Assembly (NCBI RefSeq): GCF_025823185.1
Contig: NZ_JACKVK010000004.1
Location: 298,213 to 362,212 of the forward strand
Length of the DNA: 64,000 nucleotides
Direction: 5' to 3'
From: Mycobacterium yunnanensis
GTDB lineage: Bacteria; Actinomycetota; Actinomycetes; Mycobacteriales; Mycobacteriaceae
The notes under the pieces were generated by a model that did no database searches, was not told where the DNA came from, and saw only the letters and a list, made by a program, of their open reading frames with translations. Positions within the stretch are counted from its first letter, which is position 1. Every line of letters starts with the position of its first letter. Shown here piece after piece: positions 42,700-51,270 of this stretch. The position numbers were made by a program, and so were the translations under genes.

Positions 42700-44348
42700 G
42701 CCGACACCAGGGCCGCGCTTGCGTCGAATACGACGTCGCCGCCGATGATCGTGTAGGCCACCGTGGCCGACCCGATCTCGGCGACGGGGGCGGCGAAGAT
42801 GTCGCGGTCGAGGATGACGATGTCGGCCGCCTTTCCGAGTTCGATGCTGCCCGAACGTCCTTCGTCGTGGTTGAGGTAGGCGGTGCCGAGGGTGTGGGCG
42901 ATCAACGCGTCGGCGAGCGACAACGCTTGTTCACCAAGGAACGGCATCACCGCGGACCCCGTGGCGCCCACCGGCGCACGGTTGACGGCGGTGTGGATGA
43001 TGTGGATCGGGTTGCCCGTGCTGACCGGCCAGTCGCTGCCCGACGCCAGGGGCGCGCCCGCTCGATGCAGCGATCCGAAGGGGTACTGCCACGCGGCGCG
43101 ACGGGTGCCGAGGAAGGGGATGGTGAGGACGTCCATCTGGGGTTCGTGTCGAGCCCACAGCGGTTGCATGTTGGCCACCACACCCAGTTCGGCGAAGCGG
43201 GGGACGTCGTCGGGGTGCACCACTTGGATGTGGGCCAGGGTGTGCCGAAGGTCGTTGTCGCCGTTGGCCTTCCTGGCCGCTTCGACGGCGTCGAGTGATT
43301 CGCGGACGGCCCGGTCGCCCAGGGCGTGGAAGTGCAGTTGGAAGCCCAGTGCGTCGAGCTGGGTGGCGATGTCGATGAGGGTGGTCGGATCCACGAAGCT
43401 CTTGCCGGTGTTCTCGCCGGGGCAACCGCACGAGTCGAGGTAGGGCTCGAGCATCCCGGCGGTGAAGTTCTCGGCGACGCCGTCCTGCATGATCTTGACG
43501 GTGGTGGCCTGGAAGCCTGCCGCCAGCGCGCGTTCGCGCTTCTCGACGAGCTCGGGTATCTGCTCCAGACCGCGATTGCGGTCCCACCAGAGGGCACCGA
43601 CCACGTGGGCCTTCAGCTCGCCGGATGCGGTGACCCGCAGGTAGGAGTCGAGGATGTCGGGGGTGTCGTTGGTTGCGCCGACGATGGCGTCATGCCAGGC
43701 GGTGACGCCCCACTCGAGGAGTTGGCGCTGTGCGACCCTCAGGGCCTCGTCCAAGTCCTCTTGGGTGGCCAGGGGGATGTGGCGGGCGACCAGACCCATG
43801 GCTCCCTCTTGCAGGGTGCCGATCGCGTGGCCGTCGGCGTCGCGTTCGATCCTTCCGTCGAAGGGGTCGGGCGTGGAGTCGTCGATGCCGGCGATCTCCA
43901 GGGCCTTGGAGTTGACCCAGGCGCCGTGTCCGTCGCGGTTGGGAAAGAACGCCGGACGGTCGGGGACGACGGCGTCGAGTGCGGCGGCCGTCGGCAGGCC
44001 GCCGGGGAACGAATCCATGGACCAGCCGCCACCGCTGACCCACGGCACGTCGGGATTGTCGGCGGCGTACTCGGCGATGCGGGTGAGGTAGCCCTCGGCG
44101 GTGTCATACGGCGTGAGGTCGCAGGCGATCATGTCCAGGCCCGCGTGGTACGGATGGATGTGACAGTCCTGAAAACCGGGGGACACCAGGCCTCCCGCCG
44201 CGTCGATCTGCACGGCGTCGGACGCCTCGAGCGCCGCGGCGCCGATGGCGGCGATGACGCCGTCGGAGACGAGGAGCGGCTCCTCGACGATGCCTGCGGG
44301 CGTGAAGACGTGGCCACCTGTGATCAGGAGTCGGTGCGGTGCGGTCAT
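42696..44348 (-). CDS. Amidohydrolase (Amidohydro_3, YtcJ-like)
   Basis: 550 residues. The metal motif near the N-terminus is [10 protein letters not shown] (HxH) after [10 protein letters not shown]; the central metal-binding Lys region [15 protein letters not shown], the His motifs [11 protein letters not shown] and [11 protein letters not shown], and the Asp in [10 protein letters not shown] complete the site. YtcJ-like enzymes hydrolyse N-substituted amides, formamides or carbamates with metal ions. It may deacylate the imported compound before the FAD oxidase acts. The start overlaps the regulator stop by 4 bp (ATGA). Confidence 0.88.
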   Translation of the reverse strand: MTAPHRLLITGGHVFTPAGIVEEPLLVSDGVIAAIGAAALEASDAVQIDAAGGLVSPGFQDCHIHPYHAGLDMIACDLTPYDTAEGYLTRIAEYAADNPDVPWVSGGGWSMDSFPGGLPTAAALDAVVPDRPAFFPNRDGHGAWVNSKALEIAGIDDSTPDPFDGRIERDADGHAIGTLQEGAMGLVARHIPLATQEDLDEALRVAQRQLLEWGVTAWHDAIVGATNDTPDILDSYLRVTASGELKAHVVGALWWDRNRGLEQIPELVEKRERALAAGFQATTVKIMQDGVAENFTAGMLEPYLDSCGCPGENTGKSFVDPTTLIDIATQLDALGFQLHFHALGDRAVRESLDAVEAARKANGDNDLRHTLAHIQVVHPDDVPRFAELGVVANMQPLWARHEPQMDVLTIPFLGTRRAAWQYPFGSLHRAGAPLASGSDWPVSTGNPIHIIHTAVNRAPVGATGSAVMPFLGEQALSLADALIAHTLGTAYLNHDEGRSGSIELGKAADIVILDRDIFAAPVAEIGSATVAYTIIGGDVVFDASAALVSA

Positions 44349-44983
44349 GGTGTCATTCCTCGAGGTGGGGTGATCGGGTCGGCGTCGATGGGCGGGGTGA
44401 GGTGCGAGGTGATCCACATGGCCTGGGCCGGAGTGGCTCCGACGTTCACGGCACGGTGGGGAACCGAGGAGAGGTATTCGACGCTGTCCCGAGGGCCCAG
44501 GATGTGTGTCTCGGTGCCGATCGAGATCTCCATGTGGCCGGTCAGCACGTAGAAGAGTTCCTGGGCGTCGTCGTGGGCGTAGGGCTCCGGTCCGGTCGAC
44601 CCGCCGACGTCGAAAGTGCCTTCGTAGACTTCGAGTTGGCGGATCGGTGGACGCGACAGCAGCAGCTTTCGAAGCCCGCCTTCGCTGGAGAACACGGGGC
44701 GTTCGTGGGCCCGCAGGATGGGTCGGGAGACGGGGGCTTCGTCGCTGAGCAGGTCTGCGACCGAGACGCCGACCGCGGCCGCGATGCGCTTGAGCACACT
44801 TACCGAGACCCCGCACTTGCCGTTCTCCAGCTGACTGATGAAGCCTGCGCTCACCCCGGCCCGGCCTGCCAAGTCTCGGGTGGACAGCCGTGCGCGTTCG
44901 CGGGCGTCGCGCAACCGGATGCCCAGCGTGGCGCGCACGGCGCCGTCAGTCGTGGGGGTGGCCGTCACGGACTCGGAAATCAC
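44345..44983 (-). CDS. XRE-cupin transcriptional regulator (PuuR-like plan)
   Basis: 212 residues. N-terminal helix-turn-helix: IRLRDARERARLSTRDLAGR AGVSAGFISQLENGKCGVSV. C-terminal cupin_2: GPEPYAHDDAQELFYVLTGH, MEISIGTETHILGPRDSVEY and PHRAVNVG. The same plan is used by PuuR, the polyamine-responsive repressor. As the first gene of the operon it probably controls it and itself. The GTG at 44983 is used; the in-frame GTG at 44968 (VTATPTTDG) is an alternative. Confidence 0.88.
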   Translation of the reverse strand: MISESVTATPTTDGAVRATLGIRLRDARERARLSTRDLAGRAGVSAGFISQLENGKCGVSVSVLKRIAAAVGVSVADLLSDEAPVSRPILRAHERPVFSSEGGLRKLLLSRPPIRQLEVYEGTFDVGGSTGPEPYAHDDAQELFYVLTGHMEISIGTETHILGPRDSVEYLSSVPHRAVNVGATPAQAMWITSHLTPPIDADPITPPRGMTP

Positions 44984-45035
44984 ATGCCTCTTTTCGCTAA
45001 GACCTACTTAACGCTTTGCTTACTGCGGGACGGTA
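44984..45035 (-). promoter_or_regulatory. AT-rich promoter/operator region of the XRE-led operon
   Basis: The 45-50 bp before the regulator start are locally AT-rich and carry related half-sites (CTTTTCGCTAAG and CTTAACGCTTTGCTTAC, read on the plus strand), so an XRE-family operator is plausible. Exact -10/-35 elements could not be set. Confidence 0.4.
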
Positions 45036-45137
45036 GGGCCTTCCCAGGGTTCTCGCAACAGAACGGCACGATTCGGCCCAACTCGTAACATCCACGAAAC
45101 GCCCGGCGGCCGTGGAGAACCCACGGTGCCAGCTGGA

Positions 45138-45158
45138 AGTCGTTGTAGGTCAACGACT
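45138..45158 (-). terminator. Stem-loop after the secreted Cys-rich protein gene
   Basis: AGTCGTTG-TAGGT-CAACGACT: perfect 8-bp stem with a 5-nt loop (extendable with one bulged A), about 30 bp beyond the stop of the gene at 45187. It separates that gene from the XRE-led operon. Confidence 0.55.
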
Positions 45159-45186
45159 CCGAGCTAGTGTCTTGCGTCGACCGGTG

Positions 45187-45636
45187 TCAGCCGACGTTGG
45201 CGATGCCGCCCGTCGAGATGGTGAATCCGCGGCCCTGGGCCGCCGTGCACGTGACGCCGGTCCGGGCCGACGAGCACCGGAACGGTCCCAGCACAACGGT
45301 CTGGCCGTAGGCCAGGGTCGGGGTGCCCTCGGCGGCGTCACCGACGCATGACGGACCCGAGCAGGTCGTGACGGTGCCGCGGTCGTCCATCGACGCCGAT
45401 CGTGCCGGCTCGAGGGTCTTGCAGTACACCGAGTCCGGGCCCGTGCGGCCGCCCGTGTCGATCTCGCAGTCGATGCGGTGAGACGGGGAGTAGAAACCGC
45501 AGAAGCCGCCCACCTGGGGGCAGATGGTGTCTGCGTTGGCGGCAGGCGCGGCGACGGCGGCGCCGACTGCTGCGGCCGCTGCGGCGGTCGCGATCCATGT
45601 CGAGAACGAGCGTCGGCGGCGGGTGGTCTCACTCAC
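45187..45636 (-). CDS. Secreted Cys-rich hypothetical protein
   Basis: About 149 residues. The basic N-terminus (TTRRRRSFSTWIATAAAAAA) and a signal ending AANADTI suggest export. The mature domain holds eight Cys (for example ICPQVGGFCGFYSPSHRIDC, TTCSGPSC, FRCSSARTGVTCTAAQGRGF) with an ending ISTGGIANVG. The FRC...GVTC...GFTIS pattern occurs in a small actinobacterial secreted family of unknown function. The GTG at 45636 is used; an ATG at 45648 is in frame. Confidence 0.75.
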   Translation of the reverse strand: MSETTRRRRSFSTWIATAAAAAAVGAAVAAPAANADTICPQVGGFCGFYSPSHRIDCEIDTGGRTGPDSVYCKTLEPARSASMDDRGTVTTCSGPSCVGDAAEGTPTLAYGQTVVLGPFRCSSARTGVTCTAAQGRGFTISTGGIANVG

Positions 45637-45760
45637 GCCGACCACCATCGCAGACTCGTGGTCCTCGTGCGGGTGGAATCGCCAACGAGCACCGCCGTAC
45701 CGGGAGGGTGTGTCGCTGGATAGCGTGGTGTGAGGCGCGTACCGACGAAGGGAGCCCGCC

Positions 45761-46882
45761 ATGGCAGCCGAGCCGTTCGAGGTCAGCATCACCGACGACG
45801 AGATCGCCGATCTGCGTGACAGGTTGCGACGGACCCGGTGGCCGGAGCCAGAGCCGGTCGACGACTGGTCACAGGGCGTTCCGTTGGTCTACGCCCAGGA
45901 CTTGTGTCGCAGCTGGGCCGAGGACTACGACTTCGGATTTGCCAAGCGGCTCAACGCCTTTCCGCAGTACCGCGACACCGTGGACGGGCTCGGCATTCAC
46001 TTCGTCCACGCCCGCTCTCCAGAGCCCGACGCCCTTCCACTCGTCATCACGCATGGCTGGCCGGGATCGGTGTTGGAGTTCCTCGCCGTCATCGGCCCGC
46101 TGACCGATCCGCGCGCTAACGGCGGTGATCCGGCGGACGCGTTCCACGTCGTCGCGCCGTCCCTGCCGGGATACGGCTGGAGCGACAAGCCGTCGACCAC
46201 CGGCTGGGGTGTCGAGCGCATCGCGCGGGCCTGGGACGCGCTCATGGTGTCGCTGGGATATGAGCGGTACGGCGCCCAGGGTGGAGACTGGGGTTCGGCG
46301 GTCTCCGGAGCGCTCGGTGAGGTTGCGCCGGAACGAGTTGCCGGAGTTCACGTGAACATGGGGTCGACATCGCTGGGCACCTTCGCCGACCCCACGCCGT
46401 CGGAGCGGGCGAACTTGGCGGCCGCCAAGGAATTTCAGCAGACCGGTCGGGGATATTCCGGCCAGCAGTCGACCCGGCCGCAGACCCTCGGTTACGGCTT
46501 GACCGACTCGCCGGCCGGCCAAGCCGCCTGGATTGCCGAGAAGTTCTGGGCGTGGACCGACAACGACGGCCACCCCGAGGACGCACTCTCGCGACAGACG
46601 ATCCTCGACGAGATCTCGGCGTACTGGTTCACCGCGTCGGCGACGTCGTCGGCGCGGTTGTACTGGGAGAGCTTCACCAGCTTCCGCGACCAGGTCACCG
46701 CCCCGTCCGGGTTGTCGGTCTATCCGCACGACATCATTCGACCCTCGCGCCGCGAGGCCGAGCAACGGTTCACCGACCTTCGATGGTTCGAAGAAATGCC
46801 ACGGGGTGGGCATTTCGCCGCGTTGGAACAGCCCGAGTCGCTCGTCGAGCAGGTTCGCGGGTTCTTCCGCCTGGTGCGGTAG
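45761..46882 (+). CDS. Epoxide hydrolase (alpha/beta-hydrolase with EHN domain)
   Basis: 373 residues. The N-terminal epoxide hydrolase (EHN) domain is FEVSITDDEIADLRDRLRRT RWPEPEP. The core has THGWPGSVLEF (oxyanion hole) and GGDWGS with the nucleophilic Asp, and the catalytic His is in PRGGHFAALEQP. Two Tyr in the lid would activate the epoxide. Microsomal-type epoxide hydrolases of this group open epoxides to diols, possibly for detoxification. A SD (AAGGGAG) precedes the ATG. Confidence 0.92.
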   Translation: MAAEPFEVSITDDEIADLRDRLRRTRWPEPEPVDDWSQGVPLVYAQDLCRSWAEDYDFGFAKRLNAFPQYRDTVDGLGIHFVHARSPEPDALPLVITHGWPGSVLEFLAVIGPLTDPRANGGDPADAFHVVAPSLPGYGWSDKPSTTGWGVERIARAWDALMVSLGYERYGAQGGDWGSAVSGALGEVAPERVAGVHVNMGSTSLGTFADPTPSERANLAAAKEFQQTGRGYSGQQSTRPQTLGYGLTDSPAGQAAWIAEKFWAWTDNDGHPEDALSRQTILDEISAYWFTASATSSARLYWESFTSFRDQVTAPSGLSVYPHDIIRPSRREAEQRFTDLRWFEEMPRGGHFAALEQPESLVEQVRGFFRLVR

Positions 46883-46900
46883 GCGGCAGACCCAGGTGCC

Positions 46901-47431
46901 TCAGCAGCGTGGGGGAGCCAGCGACGTCGGCGAGTCTGGCGTTCCCTCGGTGCTGTAGAGCGTCGCGGGCATGCCGCGGAATCGCATGTTCGGGGCGCCG
47001 CCGTCGGCAGCAGGCACACCGTGGGGGTAGGCGATGACCAGGTTGCCGAAGAACATGGTGCCCGCCGGACACGAGGCGTCGGGAGCCTGCGGCTGCGGTT
47101 CGTCGGCGTGGATGACTGCCGGGAATGAATCACGATGTCCGGCAACACAGCTCGGTTCACACACCTGATAGCTGTACGTGCCGGTGCCCTCGGCGCCGTC
47201 CGGGCCGAAGCGGGTCCAGGTGATGTCGGTCAACTCCTTGGACCCGTCGGCGCACGTCTGGAACAGGGCCTGTGAGGGCCGTTCGACGGGCAGGGTCGCG
47301 CCCCCGTAGCAGGCTGGAAGGGCGTAGACGGTCGGCTCGGCACCGGCGACCGCGGCGCCGAAAGCCGTTGCGGAATAGAGTATTCCGCCCGTGATCAGAA
47401 GGGTCGTCGATCGTCTGAGTGCAGTCGCCAT
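46901..47431 (-). CDS. Secreted hypothetical protein
   Basis: 176 residues. Signal peptide: TTLLITGGILYSATAFGAAV, ending near AGAEP. The mature part has Cys at PACYGGATL, FQTCADGS, QVCEPSCVAGHRD and SCPAGTMFFGNLV, plus a final Cys, so disulfides are likely. No recognised domain. Convergent with the epoxide hydrolase gene, 18 bp away. Confidence 0.7.
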   Translation of the reverse strand: MATALRRSTTLLITGGILYSATAFGAAVAGAEPTVYALPACYGGATLPVERPSQALFQTCADGSKELTDITWTRFGPDGAEGTGTYSYQVCEPSCVAGHRDSFPAVIHADEPQPQAPDASCPAGTMFFGNLVIAYPHGVPAADGGAPNMRFRGMPATLYSTEGTPDSPTSLAPPRC

Positions 47432-47471
47432 GGGCGGAGTCTAACCAGCCGCTGCCAGCCGGGGGACGGGA

Positions 47472-48056
47472 TTAGCTGGACGGCAGCAGTCCAGCCTCCC
47501 GGTAGCCGTCGACCAGGGCGTCGTAGAGCGCGATGTCGGAGCGGCTGCGCGCGACGAGCTGAGCCCCCGCGATCGCGGCGAAGATGGCCCGTGCCCGAGC
47601 CTCGTTCTGATCCGAGGCGGTGGTAGGGGCGGCCGAGAGCATCTTGGCCAGCCACGTCACGTTGACGTCGGTGAAGGTCTGCACCTCGTGCTTCACCGGG
47701 TCCGGCAGGTCGTCGTACTCGGCCGCCATGTAGCTACACAGACACATCCGGTTGTCGTTCTCCAGCGCCCTGCGGAACGTCTCGGGATAGCGACTGAGCG
47801 CGTCGACGGCATCGTCGTTCTCGGCGGACAGTTCGTCGAGCCTCGCCGCCGCGTCCTCCCAGTAGCGTCTGGCGACGGCGGCGCCGAGGTCGGCCTTGGC
47901 CGGGAAGTAGTGGTAGATGCTGGCCGCCTTGATGCCGACCTCTCGTGCGAGGTCGCGGTAGCTGAGCCCGCCATAACCGCGGGTCTGGGCAACGGCGGTG
48001 GCCGCAGCCAGAATTCGGTCGCGTGTGCTCGTCTGTGGCTCGGTCACGTCGGTCAC
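47472..48056 (-). CDS. TetR family transcriptional regulator
   Basis: 194 residues. N-terminal helix-turn-helix: RDRILAAATAVAQTRGYGGL SYRDLAREVGIKAASIYHYF, then a variable ligand-binding domain (MCLCSYMAAEYDDLP, with a Cys pair CLC). Divergent from the amidase gene across a 108-bp gap filled with TetR-type palindromes, so the amidase is the likely target. Start GTG with GAGGAAGG upstream. Confidence 0.9.
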   Translation of the reverse strand: MTDVTEPQTSTRDRILAAATAVAQTRGYGGLSYRDLAREVGIKAASIYHYFPAKADLGAAVARRYWEDAAARLDELSAENDDAVDALSRYPETFRRALENDNRMCLCSYMAAEYDDLPDPVKHEVQTFTDVNVTWLAKMLSAAPTTASDQNEARARAIFAAIAGAQLVARSRSDIALYDALVDGYREAGLLPSS

Positions 48057-48102
48057 CCCTTCCTCGGCGTGCCTCAGCCTACCAAGTGCCAGATAGACAA
48101 CC

Positions 48103-48118
48103 TACCTGTCGGCAGGTA
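48103..48118. promoter_or_regulatory. TetR-type operator palindrome 1
   Basis: TACCTG-TCGG-CAGGTA, perfect 6-bp arms. Lies between the TetR and amidase genes. Confidence 0.65.
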
Positions 48119-48123
48119 ACTTC

Positions 48124-48139
48124 CCTGCCAAGTGGCAGG
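48124..48139. promoter_or_regulatory. TetR-type operator palindrome 2
   Basis: CCTGCCA-AG-TGGCAGG, perfect 7-bp arms, 5 bp after operator 1 and 25 bp before the amidase ATG. The CCAAGTGGCAG portion recurs almost exactly (CCAAGTGCCAG) at 48082-48092, and GGCAGGTAAC occurs twice in the region, so regulator binding may be cooperative. Confidence 0.65.
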
Positions 48140-48164
48140 TAGGCAGGTAACGAAGGGACCAACG

Positions 48165-49577
48165 ATGGGCTCGTCCGAGATGACGTACTTCGACGCGACG
48201 GCGCTGGCGGAACTGATCCGCACCCGCCAGGTGTCACCCGTGGAAGTGATGCAGGCGCACCTGGATCGCATCGACTCGGTCGACCCGGCCGTCAACGCGA
48301 TCGTCACCATTGCACCGGCGGCGATGGAGCTGGCGCGAGCCGCCGAGGCCGCCGTCGTGTCCGGTCGCGATCTCGGTGCGCTGCACGGTGTTCCGATCTC
48401 GGTGAAGGACTCGATCGACACCGCGGGCATCCTGACGCAACGCGGATCGCCCATCTTCGGTGGCCGCATCCCGGATCGGGACGCCGTCAGCGTGGCCCGG
48501 TTGACCGGCGCGGGTGCGATCGTGCTGGCGAAGACGAACCTGCCGGAATTCTCCTACTCGACCGAGAGCGACAACCTGCTCACGGGGCGGTCCAACAATC
48601 CGTGGAATCTCGACCGCACCCCTGGCGGCTCAAGCGGCGGCGAGTCCGCGGCCATCGCAGCCGGGATGTCGCCGTTGGGCCTGGGCACCGATCTCGCCAT
48701 CTCGGTGCGCGGGCCGGCGGCTCAGACCGGCATCGTCGGTCTCAAGGCCACCCACGGGCGCATCCCGATGACGGGCATCTGGCCGCGAGCGCCGCGGCGC
48801 TTCTGGCACGTCGGCCCGATGGCGCGCAGCGTGCGCGACGTCGCGCTGGCCCTGTCACTCCTCGAGGGACCCGACGGCGCCGACGCCTTCGCCTCGATCA
48901 CCGGGCGGTCGGACGCGGCCACCGGCGAGGCGGTGTCACGCCCCCTGCGGGTCGGCTGGTTGGTCGGGCCGGGATTCGGGCCGATCCACCCCGAGGTCGC
49001 CGCGACGGTGCAGTCTGCGGCCGATGCTCTCGGCGCCGCGGGATGCGTCGTCGAACCGGTGCGGATTCCGGCCCTCGAACGCGACTTCGCCCTCGAAGTG
49101 TTCATGCGTCTGCACGTCATGGAGCTCAAACCCGCCTTCGCGCAGGCGACCGCCGGCCGGGCGCCCGACGAACTCTTTCGGATGGCCAAGGGGATGCTCG
49201 CCGCCCCCGAGACCTCGATGGCGGACTTCGTCGAGGCGGAGCAGGCGGCCGACCGTCTCAGGGACGGCTTCGCCGACTTCTTCGGGCGCTTCGACGCGTT
49301 GCTCTGCCCGGTGCTGCCCCTGCCGGCTCACGGGCACGGTGCCACGGAGTTCGTGATCGACGGCAGAACCGTGGACGCGTCCTACGTGATGGCCGCGACC
49401 GTGCCGTTCAACGTCACGGGGCTACCCGCACTGTCGATGAGGTTCGGCACCAGCAGTGAGGGTCTGCCGATCAACGTGCAGCTGGTGTCGAGCTGGCGGG
49501 CCGAGTCGACCGTCCTGCACCTGGCGTCCCAACTGGAGTCGGTGAGTCCGGCCCGAGGCCTGCACCCCGATCTGTAG
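48165..49577 (+). CDS. Amidase (amidase signature family)
   Basis: 470 residues. The catalytic Lys is in GVPISVKDSIDTAG, the Ser-rich loop is TPGGSSGGESAAIAAG and the nucleophile region is GLGTDLAISVRGPAAQTGIV. The last segment usually reads GTDxGGSIR, so GG is replaced by AI, although the nucleophile Ser is kept. C-terminal TGLPALSMRFG and GLPINVQLV complete the fold. Hydrolyses an amide to acid and ammonia; the substrate is unknown. The ATG at 48165 follows AAGGGA. Probably repressed by the divergent TetR protein. Confidence 0.87.
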   Translation: MGSSEMTYFDATALAELIRTRQVSPVEVMQAHLDRIDSVDPAVNAIVTIAPAAMELARAAEAAVVSGRDLGALHGVPISVKDSIDTAGILTQRGSPIFGGRIPDRDAVSVARLTGAGAIVLAKTNLPEFSYSTESDNLLTGRSNNPWNLDRTPGGSSGGESAAIAAGMSPLGLGTDLAISVRGPAAQTGIVGLKATHGRIPMTGIWPRAPRRFWHVGPMARSVRDVALALSLLEGPDGADAFASITGRSDAATGEAVSRPLRVGWLVGPGFGPIHPEVAATVQSAADALGAAGCVVEPVRIPALERDFALEVFMRLHVMELKPAFAQATAGRAPDELFRMAKGMLAAPETSMADFVEAEQAADRLRDGFADFFGRFDALLCPVLPLPAHGHGATEFVIDGRTVDASYVMAATVPFNVTGLPALSMRFGTSSEGLPINVQLVSSWRAESTVLHLASQLESVSPARGLHPDL

Positions 49578-49621
49578 GCGCGGCCGTTTTGCGGTCGGTC
49601 CGGCCGGGAACAGCTCTCGCC

Positions 49622-50605
49622 ATGGCACTTCGCGTAGCAGTCACCGGGCCGACGGGGGAGATCGGAATCTCCACGATCGAAGCGCTGGAGGCGCATCCCG
49701 ACGTCACCCAGATCCTCGGCATGGCGCGGCGGCCCTTCGACCCGGCGGAGCGTGGGTGGTCCAAGACGGTGTACCGGCAGGGCGACATCCTGGACCGCGA
49801 TGCCGTCGACGACCTGGTGAGCGAAGCCGACGTGGTCGTGCACCTCGCCTTCATCATCATGGGCACGCGCGAGGAGAGCGCCAAGATCAACCTGGCCGGG
49901 ACGCGCAACGTCTTCGAAGCCACGGTGTCCGGAGGGCCGCGTCGTCTCGTCTACACCTCGTCGGTTGCCGCCTACGGGTACCACTCGGACAACCCGGTGC
50001 CGATCACCGAGGACGTCCCGACCCGCGGCACCCCCGCGCACTATTACTCCGAGCAGAAGGCCGCCTGTGAGCAGGTGCTGGCCGAGGTGACCGCCGGGTC
50101 GGGCCTGGAGGTGTTCGTGCTGCGGCCGTGCATCGTCGCGGGGCCGAAGGCACCCGCCCTCGCCGAGGCCATGCCGTGGAACCAGCTGCCCGATCCAGTG
50201 CGTCGACTCGTTCGGGCCGTGCCGGTGCTCAAGCCGCCGATGCCCGACCCCGGCACCCCCGTGCAGCTGGTGCACCACGACGACGTCGCGTCGGCGGTCG
50301 CCCTCGCGGCGACGACGACCACCGCGCCGCCCGGGGCCTACAACATCGCCGGGGACGGGTTGCTCACCTTCTCCGACGTCGGCCGCGCCTTGGGCGCGCG
50401 ACCGGTGAAGGTGCCACACGTCGCGGCGGTCGCCACGTCGGAGGTTCTGGCCCGCCTGCCGTTCGTGCCGTCGGCGCTGGAGTGGTTGCACGCCGGCCGC
50501 GCCTCGACGGTGATGGACACCAGCAAGGCCAAGGACGAACTCGGCTGGCAGCCCACCTTCACCGCCGCCGAGACCTTGGCCGCCCTGGCCGAGACCGTCG
50601 ACTGA
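49622..50605 (+). CDS. NAD-dependent epimerase/dehydratase family protein
   Basis: 327 residues of the extended SDR fold. N-terminal nucleotide-binding motif VTGPTGEIGISTIEAL (TGxxGxxG), then VVVHLAFIIMG and the YxxxK-like active site YYSEQKAACEQ after LVYTSSVAAYGY. C-terminal half binds a sugar or other substrate of unknown type (PVQLVHHDDVASAV). ATG at 49622 chosen over a TTG further upstream. Convergent with the Ddn-like gene. Confidence 0.85.
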   Translation: MALRVAVTGPTGEIGISTIEALEAHPDVTQILGMARRPFDPAERGWSKTVYRQGDILDRDAVDDLVSEADVVVHLAFIIMGTREESAKINLAGTRNVFEATVSGGPRRLVYTSSVAAYGYHSDNPVPITEDVPTRGTPAHYYSEQKAACEQVLAEVTAGSGLEVFVLRPCIVAGPKAPALAEAMPWNQLPDPVRRLVRAVPVLKPPMPDPGTPVQLVHHDDVASAVALAATTTTAPPGAYNIAGDGLLTFSDVGRALGARPVKVPHVAAVATSEVLARLPFVPSALEWLHAGRASTVMDTSKAKDELGWQPTFTAAETLAALAETVD

Positions 50606-50613
50606 CGGAAGTG

Positions 50614-51117
50614 CTACGCCGGCGTCTCGGTGAACGTCACGACCGGGATCCGACGCCCGCCCGCCCGCCGCTCGTAGTCGGCGTAGTTGGGCACGAACTG
50701 CTTGGCAAGGGCGAACAGTCGATCGCGCTCGGTGCCGGTTGCGTCCTCGGCGAGGAAGGTGCCGGTGTAGCCGCGTGACGACAACGTGACGCGAGGATGA
50801 GCCACGACGTTGTGATACCAGGCCGGGTGACGCTCACCGCCGTAATTGGAGGCGATGGTGACGACCCGGCCCCCGTCGGTGAAGTAGGTCAACGGGGTGC
50901 TGCGACGGTTGCCCGTCTTGGCGCCGGTGTGGGTCAGCAGCACCTCGGGGAGTACGAGCGACAACGAGACGTGTCCGCGGGTCAGTCGGATCACCGCGCG
51001 GTCGACGCGCCAGCCGTACCGTTTGAGGAACCGGCGCGCGGGCTCGGTGCCCATCAGCTTGGCGCCGGCCGTGAACAGCGGTGACGGCGCCGTCGGCTCG
51101 ACCTCGGGAATGCCCAT
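50614..51117 (-). CDS. Deazaflavin (F420)-dependent nitroreductase family protein (Ddn-like)
   Basis: 167 residues. The Ddn/DUF385 family pattern is visible: LLTHTGAKTGNRRSTPLTYF, VTIASNYGGERHPAWYHNVV and ANY-type C-terminus QFVPNYADYERRAGGRRIPV. Members use reduced F420; Ddn of M. tuberculosis activates nitroimidazole drugs, and related proteins reduce quinones. Natural substrate unknown. The ATG at 51117 is used. Convergent with the epimerase gene, 8 bp away. Confidence 0.88.
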   Translation of the reverse strand: MGIPEVEPTAPSPLFTAGAKLMGTEPARRFLKRYGWRVDRAVIRLTRGHVSLSLVLPEVLLTHTGAKTGNRRSTPLTYFTDGGRVVTIASNYGGERHPAWYHNVVAHPRVTLSSRGYTGTFLAEDATGTERDRLFALAKQFVPNYADYERRAGGRRIPVVTFTETPA

Positions 51118-51270
51118 GACCGGTGACGCTAGCGCAATCGTGCGGTCGCGCGATGCGGACCGCCATCGGGCTCGTGACCTTGCGGCGTGGTCGGCAAAGG
51201 TGTCGTAAACGTCAGAATTGTGACGTGAACACGGCGGTTTGGCGCGGTGGCATAGGTGCATGCGTGTGGA

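Noticed and set aside
48165..49577. Amidase might be inactive because GTDLAIS replaces GTDxGGS
   Set aside because: The nucleophile Ser, the Ser-rich loop and the catalytic Lys are all present, so inactivity is not supported.
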